Shown here piece after piece: positions 53,694 to 60,951 of a stretch of 60,951 bases of DNA. The DNA is from Streptococcus sp. HMSC074B11. GTDB taxonomy: Bacteria; Bacillota; Bacilli; Lactobacillales; Streptococcaceae. A program made the position numbers and the translations under genes. How positions within the stretch are numbered: the stretch's first letter is position 1; the number at the start of each line of letters is the position of its first letter. The stretch covers positions 491 through 61,441 of the forward strand of contig NZ_KV794251.1 in assembly GCF_001808705.1 (NCBI RefSeq), written 5' to 3'. Below the pieces are notes generated by a model. It saw only the letters and a list, made by a program, of their open reading frames with translations. It made no database searches and was not told where the DNA came from.

Positions 53694-56345
53694 ATGGCTG
53701 ATAAAAAAACTGTAACACCAGAAGAAAAGAAACTCGCTGCTGAAAAGCATGTCGATGGTTTGGTGCAAAAAGCTTTAGTTGCCCTTGAAGAAATGCGTAA
53801 ACTTGACCAAGATCAAGTCGATTATATCGTAGCAAAAGCTTCAGTTGCTGCACTTGATGCTCACGGAGACTTGGCTTTACATGCCTTTGAAGAAACAAGA
53901 CGTGGAGTATTTGAAGATAAAGCAACTAAGAACCTATTTGCTTGTGAGCACGTGGTAAATAACATGCGCCACACTAAAACAGTTGGTGTTATCGAAGAAG
54001 ATGATGTAACAGGATTGACTCTTATCGCTGAACCAGTTGGTGTTGTTTGTGGTATCACTCCAACAACTAACCCAACTTCAACAGCAATCTTTAAAGCGTT
54101 GATTTCATTGAAGACTCGTAATCCTATTGTCTTTGCATTCCATCCATCAGCTCAAGAATCATCAGCTCACGCAGCTCAAATCGTTCGTGATGCTGCGATT
54201 AAAGCAGGTGCTCCTGAAAACTGTGTACAGTGGATTACTGAACCATCTATGGAAGCAACTAGTGCATTGATGAACCACGAAGGTATTGCAACAATCCTTG
54301 CAACAGGTGGTAATGCCATGGTTAAAGCGGCATACTCATGTGGTAAACCAGCTCTTGGGGTAGGTGCCGGAAACGTTCCAGCTTATGTTGAAAAATCAGC
54401 TAACATCCGCCAAGCTGCTCACGATATCGTAATGTCTAAATCATTTGACAATGGTATGGTCTGTGCATCTGAACAAGCGGTTATCATTGATAAAGAAATT
54501 TACGATGAATTTGTAGCAGAGTTCAAATCTTATCACACTTACTTTGTAAACAAAAAAGAAAAAGCTCTTCTTGAAGAGTTCTGCTTCGGCGTGAAAGCAA
54601 ATAGCAAAAACTGTGCTGGTGCAAAATTGAACGCTGACATCGTTGGTAAACCAGCAACTTGGATTGCAGAACAAGCAGGATTTACTGTTCCAGAAGGAAC
54701 AAACATTCTTGCTGCAGAATGTAAAGAAGTTGGTGAAAACGAGCCATTGACTCGTGAAAAATTATCACCGGTTATCGCAGTTTTGAAATCTGAAAGCCGC
54801 GAAGACGGCATTTCAAAAGCTCGTCAAATGGTTGAATTTAACGGTCTTGGACACTCAGCTGCCATCCATACTGCTGATGAAGAATTGACTAAAGAATTTG
54901 GTAAAGCTGTTAAAGCTATTCGTGTTATCTGTAACTCACCTTCTACTTTCGGTGGTATCGGGGATGTTTATAATGCCTTCTTGCCATCATTGACACTCGG
55001 ATGTGGTTCTTACGGACGTAACTCAGTTGGGGATAACGTTAGCGCCATTAACCTCTTGAATATCAAAAAAGTCGGAAGACGGAGAAATAACATGCAATGG
55101 ATGAAACTTCCTTCAAAAACATACTTTGAACGTGATTCAATTCAATACCTTCAAAAATGTCGTGACGTTGAGCGTGTCATGATCGTTACTGACCACGCTA
55201 TGGTAGAGCTTGGCTTCCTTGATCGTATCATCGAACAACTTGACCTTCGTCGCAATAAGGTTGTTTACCAAATCTTTGCAGATGTAGAACCAGATCCAGA
55301 TATCACTACAGTTGAACGTGGTACTGAGATTATGCGTGCCTTCAAACCAGATACAATCATCGCTCTTGGTGGTGGATCACCAATGGATGCTGCTAAAGTA
55401 ATGTGGCTCTTCTACGAGCAACCAGAAGTGGACTTCCGTGACTTGGTTCAAAAATTCATGGATATCCGTAAACGTGCCTTCAAATTCCCATTGCTTGGTA
55501 AGAAGACTAAATTCATCGCTATCCCAACTACATCTGGTACAGGATCTGAAGTAACTCCATTTGCCGTTATCTCTGATAAAGCAAACAACCGTAAATACCC
55601 AATCGCTGACTACTCATTGACACCAACTGTGGCAATCGTAGACCCTGCTTTGGTATTGACAGTTCCTGGATTTGTAGCTGCTGATACTGGTATGGACGTA
55701 TTGACTCACGCAACTGAAGCTTACGTATCACAAATGGCTAGCGACTACACTGACGGACTTGCTCTTCAAGCCATCAAACTTGTATTCGAAAACCTTGAAA
55801 GCTCAGTTAAGAATGCAGACTTCCACTCACGTGAGAAAATGCATAATGCTTCAACAATCGCTGGTATGGCCTTTGCCAATGCCTTCCTAGGTATTTCTCA
55901 CTCAATGGCTCATAAGATTGGTGCTCAATTCCACACGGTTCACGGACGTACAAATGCAATCTTGCTTCCATACGTTATCCGTTACAACGGTACTCGCCCA
56001 GCTAAGACAGCTACATGGCCTAAGTACAACTACTACCGTGCAGACGAGAAATATCAAGATATCGCACGCATGCTTGGACTTCCAGCTTCTACTCCAGAAG
56101 AAGGTGTGGAATCTTACGCAAAAGCTGTCTACGAACTTGGTGAGCGCGTAGGTATCCAAATGAACTTCAAAGCACAAGGAATTGACGAAAAAGAATGGAA
56201 AGAACATTCACGTGAATTGGCCTTCCTTGCTTATGAAGATCAATGTTCACCAGCTAACCCACGTCTTCCAATGGTTGACCATATGCAAGAAATCATCGAA
56301 GATGCTTACTATGGTTACAAAGAAAGACCAGGACGTCGTAAATAA
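53694..56345 (+). CDS. adhE: Bifunctional acetaldehyde-CoA/alcohol dehydrogenase
   Basis: An 883-residue fusion: N-terminal aldehyde dehydrogenase (about 1-440, catalytic Cys in DNGMVCASEQ near 255), a linker (RRRNNMQWMKLPSKTYFE), and a C-terminal iron alcohol dehydrogenase (about 465-883; iron His residues in HSMAHKIGAQFHTVHG near 736-751). It reduces acetyl-CoA to ethanol and recycles NADH; AdhE forms filaments (spirosomes). The ATG at 53694 follows GGAGG at six bases and replaces the longer frame from 53643. Rex and CcpA sites upstream suggest redox and carbon control. Confidence 0.95.
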   Translation: MADKKTVTPEEKKLAAEKHVDGLVQKALVALEEMRKLDQDQVDYIVAKASVAALDAHGDLALHAFEETRRGVFEDKATKNLFACEHVVNNMRHTKTVGVIEEDDVTGLTLIAEPVGVVCGITPTTNPTSTAIFKALISLKTRNPIVFAFHPSAQESSAHAAQIVRDAAIKAGAPENCVQWITEPSMEATSALMNHEGIATILATGGNAMVKAAYSCGKPALGVGAGNVPAYVEKSANIRQAAHDIVMSKSFDNGMVCASEQAVIIDKEIYDEFVAEFKSYHTYFVNKKEKALLEEFCFGVKANSKNCAGAKLNADIVGKPATWIAEQAGFTVPEGTNILAAECKEVGENEPLTREKLSPVIAVLKSESREDGISKARQMVEFNGLGHSAAIHTADEELTKEFGKAVKAIRVICNSPSTFGGIGDVYNAFLPSLTLGCGSYGRNSVGDNVSAINLLNIKKVGRRRNNMQWMKLPSKTYFERDSIQYLQKCRDVERVMIVTDHAMVELGFLDRIIEQLDLRRNKVVYQIFADVEPDPDITTVERGTEIMRAFKPDTIIALGGGSPMDAAKVMWLFYEQPEVDFRDLVQKFMDIRKRAFKFPLLGKKTKFIAIPTTSGTGSEVTPFAVISDKANNRKYPIADYSLTPTVAIVDPALVLTVPGFVAADTGMDVLTHATEAYVSQMASDYTDGLALQAIKLVFENLESSVKNADFHSREKMHNASTIAGMAFANAFLGISHSMAHKIGAQFHTVHGRTNAILLPYVIRYNGTRPAKTATWPKYNYYRADEKYQDIARMLGLPASTPEEGVESYAKAVYELGERVGIQMNFKAQGIDEKEWKEHSRELAFLAYEDQCSPANPRLPMVDHMQEIIEDAYYGYKERPGRRK

Positions 56346-56360
56346 TTGATTATCAGCCAA

Positions 56361-56387
56361 AACCGAGGGTAAACCTCGGTTTTTTTA
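56361..56387 (+). terminator. adhE terminator
   Basis: AACCGAGG / CCTCGGTT stem and a T-run. Confidence 0.9.
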
Positions 56388-56498
56388 TGCTTATAGAATA
56401 TGTTTTTATTAAGAAATGCATAGAATTGGAGTAGGCTGCAAGGCTAAGTAAAGGAATGAAAATATTACCAAAGCTTATCAGAAAAACAAGGCCAGCAC

Positions 56499-56527
56499 TT
56501 GCAATTAAACTCAAATAGTTATATAAT
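56499..56527 (+). promoter_or_regulatory. gap promoter
   Basis: TTGCAA at 56499-56504, an exact 17-bp spacer and TATAAT at 56522-56527: a strong consensus promoter, followed by an approximately 80-nt leader. Between the adhE terminator and this promoter (56388-56498) nothing else was recognised. Confidence 0.78.
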
Positions 56528-56613
56528 AGGTATGTTGAAAGGTGATTTGTAGTGATTCAAGTTACTCTTTTCACAATAAAATTTTCATGATTTTCATAAG
56601 GAGGAAATCACTA

Positions 56614-57624
56614 ATGGTAGTTAAAGTTGGTATTAACGGTTTCGGACGTATCGGTCGTCTTGCTTTCCGCCGTATCCAAAACGTAGAAGGTGTTGAAGTT
56701 ACTCGCATCAACGACCTTACAGATCCAGTTATGCTTGCACACTTGTTGAAATATGACACAACTCAAGGTCGTTTCGACGGAACTGTGGAAGTTAAAGAAG
56801 GTGGATTTGAAGTTAACGGTAAATTCATCCGTGTTTCTGCTGAACGTGATCCAGAGCAAATCGACTGGGCTAACGACGGTGTAGAAATCGTTCTTGAAGC
56901 TACTGGTTTCTTTGCTAAGAAAGCAGCTGCTGAAAAACACTTGCACCCAGGTGGAGCTAAGAAAGTTGTTATCACTGCTCCTGGTGGAAACGACGTTAAA
57001 ACAGTTGTATTCAACACTAACCACGATGTTCTTGATGGTACTGAAACAGTTATCTCAGGTGCTTCATGTACTACAAACTGCTTGGCTCCAATGGCTAAAG
57101 CTCTTCAAGACAACTTTGGTGTTGTAGAAGGATTGATGACTACTATCCACGCTTACACTGGTGACCAAATGATCCTTGACGGACCACACCGTGGTGGTGA
57201 CCTTCGTCGTGCTCGCGCTGGTGCAGCAAACATCGTTCCTAACTCAACTGGTGCTGCTAAAGCTATCGGTCTTGTAATCCCAGAATTGAACGGTAAACTT
57301 GACGGATCTGCACAACGCGTTCCAACTCCAACTGGATCAGTTACTGAATTGGTTGCTGTTCTTGAAAAGAACGTTACTGTTGATGAAGTGAACGCAGCTA
57401 TGAAAGCAGCTTCAAACGAATCATACGGTTACACAGAAGATCCAATCGTATCTTCAGATATCGTAGGTATGTCTTACGGATCATTGTTTGACGCAACTCA
57501 AACTAAAGTTCTTGACGTTGACGGTAAACAATTGGTTAAAGTTGTTTCATGGTACGACAACGAAATGTCATACACTGCACAACTTGTACGTACTCTTGAA
57601 TACTTCGCTAAAATCGCTAAATAA
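56614..57624 (+). CDS. gap: Glyceraldehyde-3-phosphate dehydrogenase
   Basis: A 336-residue NAD-dependent glycolytic enzyme. NAD-binding [10 protein letters not shown] at 6-15 and catalytic [10 protein letters not shown] with Cys near 152. The ATG at 56614 follows AAGGAGG by nine bases; the longer frame from 56542 starts inside the leader. Codon use is strongly biased, as for highly expressed genes. Streptococcal GAPDH is also exported to the surface. Confidence 0.96.
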   Translation: MVVKVGINGFGRIGRLAFRRIQNVEGVEVTRINDLTDPVMLAHLLKYDTTQGRFDGTVEVKEGGFEVNGKFIRVSAERDPEQIDWANDGVEIVLEATGFFAKKAAAEKHLHPGGAKKVVITAPGGNDVKTVVFNTNHDVLDGTETVISGASCTTNCLAPMAKALQDNFGVVEGLMTTIHAYTGDQMILDGPHRGGDLRRARAGAANIVPNSTGAAKAIGLVIPELNGKLDGSAQRVPTPTGSVTELVAVLEKNVTVDEVNAAMKAASNESYGYTEDPIVSSDIVGMSYGSLFDATQTKVLDVDGKQLVKVVSWYDNEMSYTAQLVRTLEYFAKIAK

Positions 57625-57638
57625 TTCTTGAGTTGATA

Positions 57639-57667
57639 AAAGCAAGGCCAACTGGTCTTGCTTTTTT
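57639..57667 (+). terminator. gap terminator
   Basis: AAAGCAAGGCC / GGTCTTGCTTT (wobble) with a 4-nt loop and T-run. Confidence 0.9.
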
Positions 57668-57680
57668 GTATCTATAAGAA

Positions 57681-57707
57681 AAAATGGATGATAGTGTCAT
57701 CCATTTT
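57681..57707 (-). terminator. Terminator of the RluA/RluD-family gene, overlapping its stop codon
   Basis: Minus strand: AAAATGGATGA / TCATCCATTTT (11-bp perfect stem, 5-nt loop) then TTCTT. The TGA stop codon (57697-57699) is the end of the first arm, so the last three codons form the stem. Confidence 0.82.
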
Positions 57708-58572
57708 GGTTTAATTCTCTTTCAAATGTATCTGATAGCGCAGTAAAGCTTAATTGGTTTAAGGTCAGAGGATGGACAAAGGAAAGTTTAAATGCATGAA
57801 GCATTAGTCTCTTAGTTTTTGAATGTAGATTGTAGAGAGGATCTCCAAGGATTGGATGATCGTGGTGAGATAGATGAACTCGAATCTGATGAGTACGTCC
57901 TGTTTTTAATCTACAGCGGACCAGAGAGGTCTTGTTTTGAAATTGCTTCAATCGAGTTACATGAGTTTCAGCATATTGACCATTTTTGAAATCCACCACC
58001 CGTTTTCTACGATCGTGACGATCGCGACCTATTTTATCTCGGAAGATAAGCTCTTTAGAACCTACTTTTCCTTCAACCAGAGCCCAGTACTCGCGGGAAA
58101 TCTCTTTTTTCTCCAGTAATCGATTGAGGATGGGCAGTATAAATGGATTTTTAGCAAAGAGGATGAGACCGCTCGTTTCCTTATCTAGCCGATGAACGAC
58201 ATAGCATGTTTGACCTACATAGGCGCTGACATGATTGAGAAGTGCAATTTCTTCTGGTTGATTCCCGTGAGTTTTCATACCTTCTGGTTTGTTCACGATG
58301 ATCAAATGTTGGTCTTGGTAGACTTCTTGGACAAGATTAGGATTTCCCCAAACAATTTCTTTTGTAGGATAATCCTCCTCATCGAAAATCAGTTGACATT
58401 CATCTCCAGATTTGATAGTTTGATGCCAGTGGACTTCTTCTTGATTGATGAGAATGTGCTTTTTAGTTCTCAAGAAATGCCGTATTTTTCTCGGAATGAG
58501 TAGTTGCTCCTCCAAGAAGACTTTGACAGTCATTTCAGGAAGAGAATCAGGGATAACAAAGGTAAATTTCAT
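57697..58572 (-). CDS. RluA/RluD-family 23S rRNA pseudouridine synthase
   Basis: A 291-residue pseudouridine synthase. The catalytic motif HRLDKETSGL (Asp near 131) and the RTHQIRVHLSHHDHPILGDP segment (about 225-244) are present, and an N-terminal S4-like part (about 15-70) should bind RNA. The exact RNA target (RluD-type 23S sites or others) is not determined. Divergent from pbp2A, as in pneumococcus from memory. Confidence 0.9.
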   Translation of the reverse strand: MKFTFVIPDSLPEMTVKVFLEEQLLIPRKIRHFLRTKKHILINQEEVHWHQTIKSGDECQLIFDEEDYPTKEIVWGNPNLVQEVYQDQHLIIVNKPEGMKTHGNQPEEIALLNHVSAYVGQTCYVVHRLDKETSGLILFAKNPFILPILNRLLEKKEISREYWALVEGKVGSKELIFRDKIGRDRHDRRKRVVDFKNGQYAETHVTRLKQFQNKTSLVRCRLKTGRTHQIRVHLSHHDHPILGDPLYNLHSKTKRLMLHAFKLSFVHPLTLNQLSFTALSDTFERELNQNG

Positions 58573-58625
58573 ACAGATATTGTAACAAAAAATAGATTAT
58601 TTGGATAGGAAAACTAGCTAAATTC

Positions 58626-58654
58626 TTGTCTTCCTATGTGGAAGATGATAAAAT
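58626..58654 (+). promoter_or_regulatory. pbp2A promoter with dyad in the spacer
   Basis: TTGTCT at 58626-58631, a 17-bp spacer and TAAAAT at 58649-58654 with TG for an extended -10. The spacer holds the dyad TCTTCC-TATGT-GGAAGA (58629-58645). The expected start of transcription coincides with the pbp2A ATG. Confidence 0.6.
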
Positions 58655-58660
58655 AAACGC

Positions 58661-60886
58661 ATGAAATTAGATACATTATTTGAAAAGTTTCTTTCTTTGT
58701 TTAAAAAAGAAGAATCTGAAATGGCAGAAATAGAAATCGAAGAAGTTAATAATGAAGAAAATACCTCGACTAATTTAAGAAGGTCAAGAGGTGGGCGAAA
58801 GAAAGCTGGGCAAGTCGGACCCATTCGAAAATTTTGGCGTCGCTATCATTTGACCAAAATCTTTCTAATTCTTGGACTAAGTGCAAGCTTGTTTGTTGGG
58901 GTTTATCTATTTGCCTTGGCTAAATCGACAAATGTTACAGACTTGCAGAATGCTTTGAAAACACGAACGGTGATTTTTGATAGAGAAGAGAATGAGGCTG
59001 GTGCCTTGTCAGGTCAAAAAGGAACCTACGTTGAGCTCTCGGAAATTAGTGAAGATTTGCAGAATGCTGTTATTGCGACAGAAGATAGAAGCTTCTATAA
59101 AAATAGTGGAATTAACTATGGTCGTTTTTTCCTAGCTATCCTAACAGCTGGTCGCTCGGGTGGTGGATCTACAATTACTCAACAGTTGGCGAAAAATGCT
59201 TATCTTTCACAAGATCAAACTGTGCAGAGAAAGGCCAAAGAATTCTTTCTTGCTTTAGAATTAACCAAAAAATACAGTAAAAAAGAAATTCTAACCATGT
59301 ATTTGAACAATGCCTACTTCGGTAATGGAGTTTGGGGTGTTGAAGATGCTAGCAAAAAGTACTTTGGTGTTTCGGCATCGGAATTAACTCTTGATGAAGC
59401 CGCCACTTTAGCAGGTATGCTTAAAGGCCCAGAATTGTACAATCCTCTGAATTCTATTGAGCATTCAACTAACCGAAGAGATACTGTCTTGCAAAATATG
59501 GTGGCTGCCGGCTATCTTGATAAAAATAAGGAAGCAGAAGCAGCAAGTGTTGATATGGCTTCTCAGTTGAAAGATAGTTATGAAGGGAAAATATCAGACT
59601 ACCGTTATCCTTCCTATTTTGATGCAGTTGTCAATGAAGCTATTGAAAAGTATAATCTAACAGAGGAAGAAATCGTTAATAACGGTTATCGAATTTATAC
59701 GGAGCTAGATCAAAATTACCAAGCAAATATGCAGGTTATCTACCAAAATACTTCTCTCTTTCCGACAGCTGAAGATGGAACACATGCAGAGTCTGGTAGT
59801 GTCGCATTAGAACCAAAAACAGGTGGAGTTCGAGGAGTTGTTGGTCGAGTGGCCGGGGATGATAAAACAGGTTTCAGAAATTTTAACTATGCAACCCAAT
59901 CCAAAAGAAGTCCAGGGTCTACTATTAAACCCTTGATAGTGTACACACCAGCGGTTGAGGCAGGCTGGTCTCTTAATAAGGAGTTGGATAATCATACCAT
60001 GCAATATGGTGATTATAAAGTAGACAACTACGCAGGAATCAAGACATCACGAGAAGTACCCATGTATCAAGCTTTGGCTAAATCTTTAAATTTACCTGCA
60101 GTAGCTACTGTTAAAGAGCTTGGAATAGATAAAGCCTTTGAAGCGGGTGAAAAGTTTGGTCTAAACATGAGCGATGTAGATCGTGTGCTTGGAGTGGCTT
60201 TAGGTGGTGGCGTAGAAACTAACCCTCTTCAGATTGCCCAAGCCTACGCAGTGTTTGCAAATGAAGGACTCATGCCAGACGCTCACTTTATCACTCGTAT
60301 TGAAAATGCTAGTGGTCAAGTGATTGCTACTCATAAAAACACTCAAAAACGAGTAGTTGACAAATCGGTAGCTGATAAAATGACAAGTATGATGCTCGGA
60401 ACCTTTACAAATGGTACAGGGATAAGTTCGTCTCCAGATGATTATGTTATGGCTGGAAAAACCGGAACGACAGAGGCTGCCTTCAATCCAGAATATACGA
60501 GTGATCAATGGGTGATTGGCTATACACCTGATCTAGTCATTAGCCACTGGCTTGGTTTCCCTACTACTGATGAAAATCACTATTTAGCAGGTTCGACTTC
60601 GAATGGTGCTGCTCACATTTTTAAAAGTATGGCAGAAACAATTCTTCCTTATACACCAGGAAGTACTTTTACAGTTGAAAATGCTTATAAAATGAATGGC
60701 ATTGCACCAGAAAACGTACCTAAAAAAACTACAAGTGACACTAGTGCACAGTCTGACGATATACTATCAGATATTCGTGGACGGGCGCAAAATCTGGTCG
60801 ATGAAGCAGGAAGAGCATTTTCGGATGCTAAAATTAAAGAAAAAGCTCAGACTGTCTGGGATACCATTGTAGATCTGTTTCGCTAA
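58661..60886 (+). CDS. pbp2A: Penicillin-binding protein 2A (class A)
   Basis: A 741-residue bifunctional peptidoglycan synthase. A cytoplasmic basic tail (1-65), one membrane helix (about 67-90), the glycosyltransferase domain (catalytic Glu in ATEDRSFYKNSG near 139-150; GGGSTITQQLAKN near 168) and the transpeptidase domain with SxxK (STIK near 420), SLN near 476 and KTGTT near 601. There is no ribosome-binding site before the ATG and the promoter is only 7 bp upstream. An internal ATG at 58721 with AAGAAG upstream is an alternative, but the longer N-terminus is conserved in pneumococcal PBP2a as I recall. Confidence 0.94.
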   Translation: MKLDTLFEKFLSLFKKEESEMAEIEIEEVNNEENTSTNLRRSRGGRKKAGQVGPIRKFWRRYHLTKIFLILGLSASLFVGVYLFALAKSTNVTDLQNALKTRTVIFDREENEAGALSGQKGTYVELSEISEDLQNAVIATEDRSFYKNSGINYGRFFLAILTAGRSGGGSTITQQLAKNAYLSQDQTVQRKAKEFFLALELTKKYSKKEILTMYLNNAYFGNGVWGVEDASKKYFGVSASELTLDEAATLAGMLKGPELYNPLNSIEHSTNRRDTVLQNMVAAGYLDKNKEAEAASVDMASQLKDSYEGKISDYRYPSYFDAVVNEAIEKYNLTEEEIVNNGYRIYTELDQNYQANMQVIYQNTSLFPTAEDGTHAESGSVALEPKTGGVRGVVGRVAGDDKTGFRNFNYATQSKRSPGSTIKPLIVYTPAVEAGWSLNKELDNHTMQYGDYKVDNYAGIKTSREVPMYQALAKSLNLPAVATVKELGIDKAFEAGEKFGLNMSDVDRVLGVALGGGVETNPLQIAQAYAVFANEGLMPDAHFITRIENASGQVIATHKNTQKRVVDKSVADKMTSMMLGTFTNGTGISSSPDDYVMAGKTGTTEAAFNPEYTSDQWVIGYTPDLVISHWLGFPTTDENHYLAGSTSNGAAHIFKSMAETILPYTPGSTFTVENAYKMNGIAPENVPKKTTSDTSAQSDDILSDIRGRAQNLVDEAGRAFSDAKIKEKAQTVWDTIVDLFR

Positions 60887-60900
60887 AACGTATAAAAGGT

Positions 60901-60932
60901 AAAAGACAAGGATTCAAATCTTTGTCTTTTTT
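60901..60932 (+). terminator. pbp2A terminator
   Basis: AAAAGACAA / TTGTCTTTT (60901-60909 with 60922-60930) with an inner GATT/AATC stem and following T residues. The last 19 bases of the window hold nothing recognised. Confidence 0.87.
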
Positions 60933-60951
60933 CTCCCTCACTTGTCAGTAT

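Overview
The window is an AT-rich, low-GC Firmicute chromosome segment that reads as a mitis-group Streptococcus (S. mitis / S. oralis / S. infantis-like, near S. pneumoniae but rearranged). The evidence is the S10-spc-alpha ribosomal cluster with streptococcal gene order, a degenerate BOX element, streptococcal promoters and hairpin terminators, and gene blocks that I recognise from memory of pneumococcal gene order. No rRNA, tRNA, CRISPR array, phage or complete insertion sequence was seen.

Layout. (1) 1-9.4 kb: the end of a helical-repeat protein gene running off the window, a CynX-type transporter, a GT2 glycosyltransferase plus a CapD/PglF-like 4,6-dehydratase, a BOX repeat, two tandem DUF805 membrane proteins, a HAD phosphatase, the two-subunit L-serine dehydratase (with a probable CcpA site) and a secreted LysM protein. 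(2) 9.4-17.9 kb: an Rgg-type regulator, a cassette of three tiny proteins, a hairpin-rich MITE-like element in the leader of mnmA, marC, two Nudix hydrolases, mnmG, a 44-residue ORF and a large membrane protein. (3) 18.1-22.2 kb: the anaerobic ribonucleotide reductase operon nrdD / 46-aa ORF / GNAT / nrdG / P-loop kinase. Two NrdR-box-like palindromes precede it, and its last gene looks frameshifted. (4) 22.3-37.2 kb: the ribosomal cluster rpsJ to rplQ with secY, adk, infA, rpmJ and rpoA, a structured leader, an internal promoter before infA, and several unusually long, hairpin-filled spacers. (5) 37.4-41.6 kb: an ACT-domain protein, a UPF0210 (DUF711-type) protein, then rnpA / yidC / jag. (6) 42.2-50 kb: the L-ascorbate (ula) system: PTS transporter ulaABC, catabolic ulaDEF, regulator ulaR and lactonase ulaG. 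(7) 50-61 kb: transketolase, yajC, a low-molecular-weight phosphatase, a MORN protein, adhE with four phased Rex-like sites, gap, an RluA/RluD-family pseudouridine synthase and pbp2A.

How the genes connect. The ula genes take up ascorbate as ascorbate-6-phosphate and convert it to xylulose-5-phosphate, which the adjacent transketolase can use. nrdD/nrdG and adhE are functions of anaerobic or fermentative growth and carry redox- or dNTP-linked operators. mnmA and mnmG both modify the wobble uridine of tRNA.

No wholly new multi-gene system is evident. The most interesting signals are non-coding: a 40-bp ungapped element shared by the ulaA and ulaG promoters at identical distance from the -10; a MITE-like element sharing a core with a spacer in the ribosomal operon; the punctuated ribosomal spacers; the phased Rex-like sites; an apparently leaderless pbp2A; and the frameshifted kinase.
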